DNA of 52,379 bases from positions 1 through 52,379 of the forward strand of contig JAADGM010000077.1 in the NCBI GenBank assembly GCA_013152375.1, read 5' to 3'. This stretch comes from FCB group bacterium (GTDB lineage Bacteria; Fidelibacterota; Marinisomatia; SCGC-AAA003-L08; JACNLC01). Positions 18,927 to 29,135 of this stretch are shown in pieces. Positions within the stretch are counted from its first letter, which is position 1, and each line of letters opens with the position of its first letter. The position numbers were made by a program, and so were the translations under genes. The notes beneath the pieces are model-generated. The model searched no databases and was not told where the DNA came from. It saw only the letters and a list, made by a program, of their open reading frames with translations.

Positions 18927-20321
18927 ATGCCGGAAACTGTAAATATTCTCCAAATGCTTGAAACCTGGTCTGCCGGTTTTGCGGATTTTATGTGGGGCAC
19001 ACCCCTGCTGGTGCTGTTATTGGGCGGCGGACTGTTTTTTACGATTTATTCCCGTTTCATTCCTTTCAGATACCTGGGGCATGCCCTTCAGATTGTCAGG
19101 GGAAAATTTGATGATCCCGATGAGCCGGGACAGATCAATCATTTTCAGGCTTTGTCCAGTGCTTTGGCCAGCACGGTGGGGATGGGGAACATCAGCGGTG
19201 TGGCTGTGGCCATCCATACCGGCGGACCCGGTGCACTTTTCTGGATGTGGATAAGCGCAATTGTAGGAATGGCTACAAAATTCTTCACCTGCACACTTTC
19301 GATTATGTATCGTGGGAAGGATGATCAGGGGGAGATACAGGGCGGACCGATGTATGTTGTCATGGAAGGAATGGGTCGTCGATTCAAGCCCCTGGCTGTC
19401 CTGTTCAGTGTGGCCGGTTTATTCGGCTGTCTGACCTTATTCCAGTCAAATCAACTGACCCAGATCATTGTGGATGAAATTTTTATTCCGGGGAATATCA
19501 GTATCGGAAGCCTGTTCTGGGATAAATTTATCATTGGTGTGATTACCGCTGTTCTAGTGGCAGCGGTGATTTTCGGCGGAATACGGCGGATTGGCTATGT
19601 GGCGGCCCGCATGGTGCCTATGATGGTCACGCTCTATCTGCTGGCGGGGATTGTCGTACTCCTTAGAAATTTCTCTGATCTGCCGGGATATTTCAGTCTC
19701 ATCGTCAGGGATGCCTTCACCGGTGATGCCGTCCTGGGTGGTGCCCTGGGGACGGTGATCATTACCGGAATTCGCCGGGCAGCGTTTTCCAACGAAGCGG
19801 GGATAGGGACTGAGGCTATGGCTCACGGTGCTGCAAAAACCAGTGAACCGGTTCGGGAAGGCATGGTGGCTATGATGGGTCCCCTCATCGATACTATTTT
19901 CGTATGCAGCATTACTGCCCTGGTAATTCTTTCCGCAGGCGTCTGGCAGGGGTCAGAGGCCAACGGTGTCACGCTCACGACTCAGGCATTCTCTCTGGGG
20001 CTGCCGGTAGTAGGGCGTTATATTCTGATTTTCTCGGTGTTCGTTTTCAGTCTCTCAACGATGATAGGATATTCTTATTACGGCGCTAAATGCACAAGCT
20101 TTCTCTTCGGTACCCGGTATAAAGTAACCTACCGGCAGGTTTACGTGCTTGCTATCATCCTTGGAGCCCTCGTCTCATTGGATGTCGTGATCAATTTTTT
20201 GGATGGTATGTTCGCATTGATGGCCATTCCTACCATGGTGTCTGCGTTGTTCCTGTCACCAAAAGTGATGAAGGAAACCAAAAATTATTTTCATCGTATG
20301 AAACAGTCGGGCTTAACCTAG
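18927..20321 (+). CDS. Sodium:alanine/glycine symporter (AGCS family)
   Basis: GGPGALFWMWISAIVGMATKFFTCTLSIMYR and RRAAFSNEAGIGTEAMAHGAAKT are AGCS signatures. Confidence 0.95.
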   Translation: MPETVNILQMLETWSAGFADFMWGTPLLVLLLGGGLFFTIYSRFIPFRYLGHALQIVRGKFDDPDEPGQINHFQALSSALASTVGMGNISGVAVAIHTGGPGALFWMWISAIVGMATKFFTCTLSIMYRGKDDQGEIQGGPMYVVMEGMGRRFKPLAVLFSVAGLFGCLTLFQSNQLTQIIVDEIFIPGNISIGSLFWDKFIIGVITAVLVAAVIFGGIRRIGYVAARMVPMMVTLYLLAGIVVLLRNFSDLPGYFSLIVRDAFTGDAVLGGALGTVIITGIRRAAFSNEAGIGTEAMAHGAAKTSEPVREGMVAMMGPLIDTIFVCSITALVILSAGVWQGSEANGVTLTTQAFSLGLPVVGRYILIFSVFVFSLSTMIGYSYYGAKCTSFLFGTRYKVTYRQVYVLAIILGALVSLDVVINFLDGMFALMAIPTMVSALFLSPKVMKETKNYFHRMKQSGLT

Positions 20322-20401
20322 CCTCGTTGGGAGCTCCCTGTTTAAGTATTGATGTTCCCTAAAATGATCAGAGCCGGATTGTAGGCAAGACCGGAAGGTG
20401 T

Positions 20402-20959
20402 TTAGTTTTTAGCGAGGTAAGAAATTCTGTCCCGGATTTTGGCCGCGACTTCGTAATTTTCTTCTTCAATGGCAATCTGTAAGATATTCTGAAGGTTCTT
20501 CAGGGTTTCTTCCACTGCAGAATCGTCAGCCGGTGTGTCTATCGGTTCATGAGCTTTAGATTTGGTTTCAGTAATACCATTTAACAGAGTTTCGCTGGCG
20601 AAGATGGGAGCATTCATCCGCAGGCCTACCGCAATGGCGTCACTGGGACGGGAATCAATGGTGATTTCCCCATCCTGTTCATGTTGAAGGACGATTTTCG
20701 CGAAATAGGTTCCTTTGGAAAGGTGGGTGATTAAAACCCGCGTAACATCTGAATCCAGGGCCGTGATCACATCCACAAGCAAATCATGTGTGAGGGGGCG
20801 CGGCATCTCGACACCCTCAAAAGCCAGGGCAATTGCCTGAGCCTCCGTGGCACCGACAATTATGGGCAGGATGCGTTCACTGCCGATGTCTTTGAGTGTT
20901 ATGGCATAACCGCGGTCAGGGTTGTTGTAGGAGATTCTTATGACTTCAACTTCTAACAT
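20402..20959 (-). CDS. Bifunctional nuclease-domain protein (BFN/DUF151) with C-terminal UVR motif
   Basis: LPIIVGATEAQAIALAFEGVEMPRPLTHDLL, IDSRPSDAIAVGLRMNAPIFASE; UVR motif IAIEEENYEVAAKIRDRISYL. Confidence 0.9.
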   Translation of the reverse strand: MLEVEVIRISYNNPDRGYAITLKDIGSERILPIIVGATEAQAIALAFEGVEMPRPLTHDLLVDVITALDSDVTRVLITHLSKGTYFAKIVLQHEQDGEITIDSRPSDAIAVGLRMNAPIFASETLLNGITETKSKAHEPIDTPADDSAVEETLKNLQNILQIAIEEENYEVAAKIRDRISYLAKN

Positions 20960-21005
20960 GACGACTGATGAAATTTATTTTGAAATACGAATAGAAACAA
21001 AGCGT

Positions 21006-22091
21006 TCAATTTGACATCTTTTTCTTCAACAACATGATCCTGTTCACAGGTGTGGGATCCGTTTCATTCAGCAGTGCGGTGTAATAACTTATCCAGTCAA
21101 CAAGATGGATCAATTTCAGAAGGCGCTCCAGGGGAGTGGTACCTTCAGTCTGAAGGGTGATCTCGCAGGCAGTTTTATCCTTCAAAAGGCCGCTGGTGAT
21201 CTCTCTGCGTTTTGAGACCCGCGGGTGATCATCCTGATCTGCCAGCCAGACGAGCGACAGATTTTTCAGCAGTTCTGCATTGCAGGTCCAGCCCTCGATC
21301 TCATTGTGGTTCTGTTCGGGGAGGACAAAGTGCCAGGCCAGCATTTTTGAATTTTCCGCCAGCTGTCCCCGGAAGCGCAGCGCCGCCACTTCCGAAAAAC
21401 CTGCAGTACCGTATATCACTGGTATGGTCCGGTGGATTTTTTCTGCGATCTGCTGGGCAAAATTCCCCTCGCTTTCAATTTGCAGTTCAGCGGCATTCTG
21501 CTTCACCTTTTCTGCAGCGTTATCAAGCTCGTACCGTATTTTGCCGGCAATGAAACCGGAACGTATAAGTATGCCGGTTAAAGCTGCGAGCGAATATCCC
21601 AGGGCGGCCCGGGGCTGCAGTCCGGCCGGGACTTTGATGAGGTCGTACCCTTTTTTCTCTGCCAGATCACTGATTTTTCCTCCCGTCGAAAGTACTGTGA
21701 TATGAGCTCCGCTTTTTTCTGCGGCGGAGAAGGCGGACAAGGTCTCTTCGGTATTGCCTGAATACGAGGATGCGATCACGAATGTGGACGCATCGACCCA
21801 GGCTGGGATCACATAGGACCGGTTCACCAGGATTGGAAGTCTGCATTGGGATCCCACAAGGGTTCTAAGCAGGTCCCCCCCTATGGCAGAGCCGCCCATC
21901 CCCAGAATCAAAATGGTTGAATATTGCCTGGGTGCGATTTCAATTTTCCAGGTATCGACCTGGTTCAGTATCAGTCTGATCTGGTCCGGGAAACCGGCAA
22001 TGGCAGCATGCATATCGCTGCCGTCATATTTTGATTTTAACCTGGGAAAATTTGTCAAAGATCTATTTCCTTCTGTTAGTGATGATGTCAC
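21006..22091 (-). CDS. Bifunctional phosphoglucose/phosphomannose isomerase family protein
   Basis: ILGMGGSAIGGDLLRTLV, SYSGNTEETLSAF, LPEQNHNEIEGW. Confidence 0.9.
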   Translation of the reverse strand: MTSSLTEGNRSLTNFPRLKSKYDGSDMHAAIAGFPDQIRLILNQVDTWKIEIAPRQYSTILILGMGGSAIGGDLLRTLVGSQCRLPILVNRSYVIPAWVDASTFVIASSYSGNTEETLSAFSAAEKSGAHITVLSTGGKISDLAEKKGYDLIKVPAGLQPRAALGYSLAALTGILIRSGFIAGKIRYELDNAAEKVKQNAAELQIESEGNFAQQIAEKIHRTIPVIYGTAGFSEVAALRFRGQLAENSKMLAWHFVLPEQNHNEIEGWTCNAELLKNLSLVWLADQDDHPRVSKRREITSGLLKDKTACEITLQTEGTTPLERLLKLIHLVDWISYYTALLNETDPTPVNRIMLLKKKMSN

Positions 22092-23019
22092 TGAAATATC
22101 TCAATTCAGTGGTGTCAATCGGAATTTTCGTAAGTAATTCATTCGCCTGTCGAATTGTCATGGAGATAAAATCCTGGGTATTGCCGGTGATGCCGGATGT
22201 GTTCAACAGGTTGCGAAGGAGGTACAACCCGGCTGAATAGTCCTCTTTGGCAAGTGTTATGGCCTGGTGTGTTTCCACCGGCAGTCGTTCCATTGCCTGG
22301 ATCAGGATATATGTTTTCTTTTCCAGGATGAGATCACTTTTAAGAGATTTTCCCATATTGGAGGCTTCTGAATAGACCTCAAGCAAATCATCCTGAACCT
22401 GAAAAGCCCTGCCGATCAGACGTGCATAATCCCTCAGTGCCACCTGAATATCCCGCGGGGCATCCGCCGAGATAGCTCCCAGTTCCGCTGCCAAACCCAC
22501 CAGGTGGCCCGTTTTCAGGTCAATCATCTCGATATAATCATTGAGCGAGACGGAAGCCAGCGTCTCAAACTCTTTATCAAGAGCCTGTCCCTCGCAGACT
22601 CTGAGCAAGCCCTCGGTGAAACTGTCCAGCAGTTGGCGCGTGCGGTTTTCACACTTCAGGATCAGTTTCAAAGCCAGTGAAACCATGGCATCACCGGTGA
22701 GAATAGCACTGCCAAGATCCCATTTTTCGTGGACTGTTTTCTGGCCGTGGCGCAGCGCGTCGTCGTCCATGATATCATCATGCACCAGTGTAAAATTATG
22801 CAGCACTTCAACGGCAATGGCGGCGGGTAACCCCCGGTGATAATCTCCGCAACAGGCATCGGCACAGATGAGGGTAAGGATGGGCCTAAGACGTTTTCCC
22901 CCTCCTGTAAGCACATAATGGATAGGTTCGGTGAGGGAAACCGGGCCGGAGGGATAGATCCCGGCGATGGCAGAATTGATCAGATCCCTGAATTTTTCGT
23001 GCCGGCTATTTTCCATCAA
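22063..23019 (-). CDS. Polyprenyl synthetase (geranylgeranyl/farnesyl diphosphate synthase family)
   Basis: GGGKRLRPIL, LVHDDIMDDDALRHGQKTVH, GRAFQVQDDLLEV. Confidence 0.92.
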   Translation of the reverse strand: MMENSRHEKFRDLINSAIAGIYPSGPVSLTEPIHYVLTGGGKRLRPILTLICADACCGDYHRGLPAAIAVEVLHNFTLVHDDIMDDDALRHGQKTVHEKWDLGSAILTGDAMVSLALKLILKCENRTRQLLDSFTEGLLRVCEGQALDKEFETLASVSLNDYIEMIDLKTGHLVGLAAELGAISADAPRDIQVALRDYARLIGRAFQVQDDLLEVYSEASNMGKSLKSDLILEKKTYILIQAMERLPVETHQAITLAKEDYSAGLYLLRNLLNTSGITGNTQDFISMTIRQANELLTKIPIDTTELRYFSDIITNRRK

Positions 23020-24376
23020 TCGTAATTGTGCCGAAATCGCTTAATTTGGAAAGTACCAGCTCTTTGATTTCTTCCATCCGCTCGGGTGTTTGAGCCTCAA
23101 AACGGCAGACGATTACCGGCTGGGTATTTGAGGCTCTCACGAGTCCCCAACCGTCGCCGAATTTAATCCGAACGCCATCGACTGTGATGCAGTCAAAATT
23201 TTCGCTGAAATATTCCTCCGCCTGCCGGGCGATCCTGAATTTTTCCTCATCACTCGGGCAGTCCATCCGCAATTCAGGAGTGGAGTAGTAAACCGGGATT
23301 TCCCGGACCATCTCAGATAGTGGTGTATCAGTCTGAGATAATTTCTGGGCCATTCGGAGGGAAACATATACGGCGTCATCAAACCCGTAAAAATCATCCG
23401 CAAAAAACAGATGGCCGCTCATTTCACCGGCAAACTTGACATGTTCTTCTTTCATTTTATCTTTGATGAGGGAGTGGCCGGTTTTCCACATGATGGGACG
23501 ACCGCCGTACTTGAGGATCATGTCCTCCAGAGCCTGACTGCATTTCACGTCGAAGACAACTGCGTCGTCAGGTTCAATGATCTCTGGAAGAAACAGCGCC
23601 ATCATATTATCGGCTCGGATAATACCACCTTTATTATCTATTATCACGACCCTGTCGGCATCTCCGTCATAGGCAGCACCAAAATCGTACTGACCGGTTT
23701 TCATCAGTTCCACGATATCGGTCAGGTTTGCATCCACTGTGGGATCGGGGTGATGGTTCGGGAAAGCAGCATCGACCTCACAGTAAAGTTCGGTCACATT
23801 CATGCCCAGTTCTTTAAAGACGCGCGGGGCAGTGAGGCAGCCGGTGGCGTTGCCGCAATCGAGGACTACATTCAGGGGACGTTTGATCCTGATCTTATGC
23901 CGCAGCATACTCAGATAGTCTTCCAGGATAGGCAGTTCTTCTATCGTCCCCCGGCCTGTTTCAAAATCTCTTTTTTCGATGAGTTTCCGCAATTCCTGAA
24001 TTTGATCACCATAAAAGGCTCTCGTCTTGTAGGAGAGTTTAAACCCGTTGAATTCAGGTGGATTGTGACTTCCGGTAATCTGAACGGCCCCGGCAATTTC
24101 CAGGTGATACATGCTGAAATAATTGGCCGGTGTGGGAATGATGCCCATGTCGAGTACATGCACGCCCGTTTCCATGAGACCCTTACCGAATAGTTTTTTT
24201 AAGTCCGGCGACGTATCGCGGATGTCCCCGCTAAGAGCGACCATTGAACCGCCTTCCCGTATGATGAAGGTCCCAAAGGCCCGGCCTAAATCCAGGACGA
24301 CGTCGTCCGTGAAGTCCTCTTTGACAATTCCCCGGATATCATATTTTCTGAAGATATATGTGTTCATAATGGACAC
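23006..24376 (-). CDS. Phosphomannomutase/phosphoglucomutase
   Basis: FRKYDIRGIV, QITGSHNPPEFNGFK, AAYDGDADRVVIID, RASNTQPVIVCRFEA. Confidence 0.93.
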   Translation of the reverse strand: MSIMNTYIFRKYDIRGIVKEDFTDDVVLDLGRAFGTFIIREGGSMVALSGDIRDTSPDLKKLFGKGLMETGVHVLDMGIIPTPANYFSMYHLEIAGAVQITGSHNPPEFNGFKLSYKTRAFYGDQIQELRKLIEKRDFETGRGTIEELPILEDYLSMLRHKIRIKRPLNVVLDCGNATGCLTAPRVFKELGMNVTELYCEVDAAFPNHHPDPTVDANLTDIVELMKTGQYDFGAAYDGDADRVVIIDNKGGIIRADNMMALFLPEIIEPDDAVVFDVKCSQALEDMILKYGGRPIMWKTGHSLIKDKMKEEHVKFAGEMSGHLFFADDFYGFDDAVYVSLRMAQKLSQTDTPLSEMVREIPVYYSTPELRMDCPSDEEKFRIARQAEEYFSENFDCITVDGVRIKFGDGWGLVRASNTQPVIVCRFEAQTPERMEEIKELVLSKLSDFGTITIDGK

Positions 24377-24450
24377 CCATTCCTTTTTTTCTGATCATTT
24401 TATCTCTTACCAACTCCGCCGTAAGGGTCTTTTACCTCATACACGTCCGA

Positions 24451-25584
24451 TCAAACAGGGTATACTTTGCCCAGCACGGTCTCATGGCGGGCACCAGTGA
24501 CGCCAATCATATTTGCAGGCAGACGCTTCAGTCTTGCCACTGCAAGCACTGCGATGAGGAGGGCTTCTTTCAAATCTCCATCTGGACCCGCATCGCCGGA
24601 ATGAAGGATTTCCTCAATGGTAAGGGCATCCTTCAGCTCCTGCAGCAGGATCGGATGCCGCACTCCGCCACCCGCTAAGACCAATCTGGAATTATCCCCG
24701 GGAAATTTAAGGTGGTTTGTGATGTTCGCTGAAATGCTTTTCGCAGTGAACGCGACGAATGTCCGCATGAAATTTTTCCGGGGAATATCCGGAAACAACT
24801 TCAGTAATTTCTGTAAATATGCAGGGCCGAACTCATGCCGGCCGGTGGATTTTGGAGGTTTTTTAACCACGAAAGGATGATGCATCAACCCTGAGAGCAG
24901 TTTTTCGTCAGTGGTTCCGTTGACTGAAAACATGCCGTTTTGGTCGCAATCAGTCCCATAGAAATATTTGGCTGCTTCATCGATCAATGCCATACCGGGA
25001 CCTGTGTCAAAGCCAGAGACATCACGGCGCCGGCTGTGGGGCGGTATATGGGTGAGATTGGCGATTCCACCTATGTTCAGGGTGAGGGTGTGCTGAGATA
25101 AATTATGGTAGAGCAGCCAGTCCAGAAAAGGAACCAGAGGAGCGCCATTGCCGCCGGCCATGATGTCTGCTGTACGGAAGTCATAAACTACGGGAACTTC
25201 AAGCAATTCGGCTAAAGGTTTTACATCTCCGATCTGCAAAGTGGATACGCCGTCCTCATGGGCAACCGTCTGCCCGTGAGAACCTGCCAGGTCGATTTTC
25301 CGGCCTTGCAGAAAGCGCTTCACAGAAGCTGCAAAAACAGCCCCCAACCGGTGATGGGCAGCCTCAATCTGTTGATGATCTCCCTTTAGGGCCTGTCGGA
25401 TCAGCTTGCGGGTTTCATCCGAATAGGGATATGTTCTGAAATCCAACACCTCATAGGCAAACTCATAATCAGTGGAAAGGCGGATCCTGCACAGCAGACA
25501 ATCCAGTCCGTCCATGGAAGTACCTGACATGAGCCCCAGGGCTGTGAGGGAGGATTGGTTAACAGACGGTGGGGAGGAGGACAT
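24451..25584 (-). CDS. anmK: Anhydro-N-acetylmuramic acid kinase
   Basis: GLMSGTSMDGLDCLL, GSHGQTVAH, LNIGGIANLTHIP, GFDTGPGMALIDE. Confidence 0.95.
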   Translation of the reverse strand: MSSSPPSVNQSSLTALGLMSGTSMDGLDCLLCRIRLSTDYEFAYEVLDFRTYPYSDETRKLIRQALKGDHQQIEAAHHRLGAVFAASVKRFLQGRKIDLAGSHGQTVAHEDGVSTLQIGDVKPLAELLEVPVVYDFRTADIMAGGNGAPLVPFLDWLLYHNLSQHTLTLNIGGIANLTHIPPHSRRRDVSGFDTGPGMALIDEAAKYFYGTDCDQNGMFSVNGTTDEKLLSGLMHHPFVVKKPPKSTGRHEFGPAYLQKLLKLFPDIPRKNFMRTFVAFTAKSISANITNHLKFPGDNSRLVLAGGGVRHPILLQELKDALTIEEILHSGDAGPDGDLKEALLIAVLAVARLKRLPANMIGVTGARHETVLGKVYPV

Positions 25585-25602
25585 ACCGGTGCGATGAGCC
25601 TC

Positions 25603-26490
25603 TCAACCGATGACCTTGCGCAAAGAACCACCGCATTGCTCGAGTGAGGTTTTAGCAGATGCGTAATCCTGTGAGCAGCAGGCCATGACGATCGCTGTTT
25701 TGACTTCACCTTTGGCTGAAATTAACAGTTCCCGGGCGGATTCATAATCCAAAGGTACAAATTCACGGATGATCCTCGTTCCCCGGTCCCACAATTTTTG
25801 ATTGAGCGCCTTCAAATCAACCATGAGATTGCCGTAGGTCTTGTTGAGTTTGATCATCGTGGTTGTACTGATCATGTTCAAAACCAGTTTGGTTGCCGTA
25901 CCGGCTTTCATGCGGGTGGAACCGGTGATAATCTCAGGACCGACAATGACCGGTATAAGGACATCAATATACGCCGGTTTTGCCATTTCATTGCAGATCA
26001 GCAAGCCCGTTGAAGCGCCCATTTCGGCAGCTCTTTCCAGTGCCGCCAGCACATAAGGGGTCGCAGAACTGGTGGATATTCCAAGCACTACATCCTGAGG
26101 AGTCACCGCCGCCTTTTCCACGGAAGCCTTCCCCTCTGCCAGGCTGTCTTCTGCATTTTCAACCGACTGCACCAGGGCTTTTTCGCCGCCGGCAATGATT
26201 CCCTGAACCAGTGTCGGCTCAACGGAAAACGTCGGCGGGCACTCGGCTGCATCCAGAACGCCCAACCGGCCGCTCGTGCCGGAACCCACATAAAAAAGCC
26301 GGCCATCGCTGCTAAGCGCCTTCACGGTTAAGCGGACAAAATCTTCGATTCGTGGAATGGCTCCTTCCACTGCCCCGGCCACTGTTGCATCTTCCGCATT
26401 GATCAGTTCGAGAATGTCACGAATGGACTTTGAATCAATGTCTGCGGATTTTTTATTTCGTCTCTCAGTGATTTTTTCCACCAAAGGCAT
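25603..26490 (-). CDS. murQ: N-acetylmuramic acid 6-phosphate etherase
   Basis: GRLFYVGSGTSGRLGVLDAAECPPTF, GEKALVQSVENAEDS, GSTRMKAGTATKLVLNMISTTTMI. Confidence 0.96.
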   Translation of the reverse strand: MPLVEKITERRNKKSADIDSKSIRDILELINAEDATVAGAVEGAIPRIEDFVRLTVKALSSDGRLFYVGSGTSGRLGVLDAAECPPTFSVEPTLVQGIIAGGEKALVQSVENAEDSLAEGKASVEKAAVTPQDVVLGISTSSATPYVLAALERAAEMGASTGLLICNEMAKPAYIDVLIPVIVGPEIITGSTRMKAGTATKLVLNMISTTTMIKLNKTYGNLMVDLKALNQKLWDRGTRIIREFVPLDYESARELLISAKGEVKTAIVMACCSQDYASAKTSLEQCGGSLRKVIG

Positions 26491-26562
26491 AACTGTTTCC
26501 TTTGATTGTTTTTATACTTACTGGTAATTTTTCTTCCATCTTATGAAATTAATTTTCACAAT

Positions 26563-27774
26563 ATGCTCGCCTTAAACTTAGCCCTGATCGGTCTTATATT
26601 TTCAGCTATCTTTTCCAGCTCTGAGATTGCCCTGATCACGGCGAATAAGCTCCAGTTCAAAGTCTGGATCAAGCAGAACCGTACAGGAGCCTCTTCGGGA
26701 TATTCCATCTTAAAGGCCAGGGAAGAATACCTGGCGACAATTCTGTTTGGAACCAATCTCTCAAATATATTGGCCACCTCTTTCGCCACGGTTTATCTGC
26801 AGGATTATTTTTCCTATCCGGTGCTGCTGGTTATGATCACGGCAACCATTCTGCTGTTTGGGGAGATCCTCCCGAAAACGATCATCCGGGAGCATGCGAA
26901 TTCAGGACTAAAAATTCTGGCACCCATTCTGATTGCCACCCGGTATCTTTTCTACCCGGTAATTTTTTTGCTCTATAAAGCCGGCTGGATTTCATACTCC
27001 AAAACCATTTCAAGTGCTGAAGAACTGGCGGAGGAAAGAGATGACCTGCAGCATGTTTACGAACAGATCAGCGATCCTGAAACCATGGAACGGGAGCAGC
27101 AGGAAATGATCTCCAACGTGTTTGAATTCGGAGAAGCCGTCGTCTCGGATGCCATGACACCCAGAACGGATATTTCCGCCGTCTCCATCAACAATTCTCT
27201 GGAGGAAGCCCTGCAGATCTTCATTGATTCGGGGCATTCAAAATTACCGGTTTTCGATAGTGATTTTGATGACATTATCGGTGCCATTCATGTCTATGAT
27301 ATGTTTAATAATCCGGAAAACATTGCCGATATTCTAAAGCCCATTCTGCACATCCCCTTTTCAAAACCGGTGACGGATACCCTTTCGGAATTTCAGACTG
27401 CCCACCACGCCATGGCCATCGTACTGGATGAACATGGCGGAACAGCCGGCCTGGTAACCGCAGAAGATCTGTTTGAGGAGCTCTTCGGTGAATTTGAAGA
27501 TGAGTTTGATGCGGACGAACACAAGGCTGAAATGATGCCAGACGGCTCCATCATCGCCAGCGCTGCCTTGAATTGGGATGTTTTCAATGAGAAATTCGGC
27601 CCGCTTATCCCTGAAGGGGACTATGAAACACTGGGAGGCTATATTATGGAAGAGATCGGACGTATTCCTTACCGTGGAGAACATCTCTACCTGCCCATCG
27701 GAAAAGTCATCATCAAGAAGGCCTCTGCCCGAACCATCGAACAGGTACAGATCTATCCCAGCCTTAAAAGCTGA
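26563..27774 (+). CDS. CNNM/CBS-domain transporter-associated membrane protein (hemolysin/CorC family)
   Basis: N-terminal DUF21-like region FSSSEIALITANK, CBS pair (VSDAMTPRTDISAVS, GHSKLPVFDSDFDDIIGAIHVYD), DEHGGTAGLVTAEDLFEELFGEFEDE. ORF opens at TTG 26506; ATG 26563 may be the start. Confidence 0.9.
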   Translation: MLALNLALIGLIFSAIFSSSEIALITANKLQFKVWIKQNRTGASSGYSILKAREEYLATILFGTNLSNILATSFATVYLQDYFSYPVLLVMITATILLFGEILPKTIIREHANSGLKILAPILIATRYLFYPVIFLLYKAGWISYSKTISSAEELAEERDDLQHVYEQISDPETMEREQQEMISNVFEFGEAVVSDAMTPRTDISAVSINNSLEEALQIFIDSGHSKLPVFDSDFDDIIGAIHVYDMFNNPENIADILKPILHIPFSKPVTDTLSEFQTAHHAMAIVLDEHGGTAGLVTAEDLFEELFGEFEDEFDADEHKAEMMPDGSIIASAALNWDVFNEKFGPLIPEGDYETLGGYIMEEIGRIPYRGEHLYLPIGKVIIKKASARTIEQVQIYPSLKS

Positions 27775-27908
27775 TTTCCATCCCTGTTTCACTCGAGGGT
27801 CCTGTACCGGAAGGCGATAAATTTTTTCGGGAAATTTTACAGAGAATTGTGAGAACATTACCGGACCACCCCATTAAATTACCTATCTAAATTAAGAGAA
27901 AATTTAAG

Positions 27909-29135
27909 TTGACCATCTCCCGGTATATTGCTTTCAGACATCTGCGGTCCAAACATACTTTTGGCTTCATTTCTTTTACGACGTTATTAAGCATAATCGG
28001 ACTCATGCTGGGCGTTGCTTCTTTAAATATTATCTCCTCTTTTTCATCAGGATTCTCGGACCGGATCCAGAAAAAACTCTCTGATATTGACGGTCATATC
28101 CGTATTAAGAAGTATGCTCACAGTCAGGATCCTGCCCTGTCCTGGCAGGAATATGTGACGATACAGGATTCACTGCAAACTCTCCCGGAAATTGAAACAG
28201 CTATTCCATACATTGAAAAAAGGGCAATGGTGCGGAAAAAAAATTCGACTGAGGGTATTCTCCTGTATGGTGTTCCGGATTCATCTCTCATCCCTGTTTT
28301 CCATCTGGATGAATTTATCAGTGCAGGGTCGCTGGAATTTACGGCGGGGGATCAACTGATCCTGGGAAGCCGCCTTGCTGAAGAGCTGGGTCTGCAGATC
28401 AACAGTAGCGTCATTATCTTTGATCTGGAGAAGACGGTTTTTGAAAATTCATTGTCAGCAAGGAGATTCATCGTAACCGGGATCATTAAGACGGGGTTCT
28501 CCGAATATGACAAGATCATCGCTTTCATACCCCTGCGTTCAGCTCAGGAATTTTTTATTCCAGATAATGGTGTGACGGGGATCATTGCCAATTTTCAGCA
28601 TCCCGACCGAATCGCTGAGATCGACGAACAAATACTGGGGAAAATCGGCAGCTATCCCTACATCACCTCCACCTGGCTCGAACGACATGCGACGCTCTTT
28701 AACTGGCTGAATATCTATGACCTGCCCATAAAACTGGTCATGATCTTTATTACCCTGGTGGCAATTTTTAATATCTCTTCAACTCTGTGGATGATCATCA
28801 GTGAGAAAACGAGGGACATTGGAATCCTGAAAACCATAGGCTTCAGTTCCGGACATATCAGAAATATCTTTTTAACGGAAGGTTTTGTGATAGGCCTGGC
28901 AGGTGCTTCATTAGGCCTGGCTGGCAGTGTTATTTTCCTGGCCCTGCAGGTTAAGTACAAATTTATTTCGCTGTCTTCCGATGTCTATTTTCTGGAATAC
29001 CTGCCGGTTCACTGGTCCGTTGAAAATATTGCACTATACCCGGCAGTGGCGTTATTCCTGTCTCTGGCAGCGTCCTATATTCCCTGTCTGAAGGCAAAAA
29101 ACATACAACCCTCAGAGGCAGTGAGGTACGAATGA
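27909..29135 (+). CDS. ABC transporter permease, LolC/LolE family
   Basis: AFRHLRSKHTFGFISFTTLLSIIGLMLGVASLNIISSFSSGF and C-terminal FtsX domain; TTG start. Confidence 0.88.
   Translation: MTISRYIAFRHLRSKHTFGFISFTTLLSIIGLMLGVASLNIISSFSSGFSDRIQKKLSDIDGHIRIKKYAHSQDPALSWQEYVTIQDSLQTLPEIETAIPYIEKRAMVRKKNSTEGILLYGVPDSSLIPVFHLDEFISAGSLEFTAGDQLILGSRLAEELGLQINSSVIIFDLEKTVFENSLSARRFIVTGIIKTGFSEYDKIIAFIPLRSAQEFFIPDNGVTGIIANFQHPDRIAEIDEQILGKIGSYPYITSTWLERHATLFNWLNIYDLPIKLVMIFITLVAIFNISSTLWMIISEKTRDIGILKTIGFSSGHIRNIFLTEGFVIGLAGASLGLAGSVIFLALQVKYKFISLSSDVYFLEYLPVHWSVENIALYPAVALFLSLAASYIPCLKAKNIQPSEAVRYE

Noticed and set aside
23411-24193. 260-aa plus-strand ORF opposite phosphomannomutase
   Set aside because: Fully antisense to a conserved gene whose motifs are clear; likely a codon-bias shadow.
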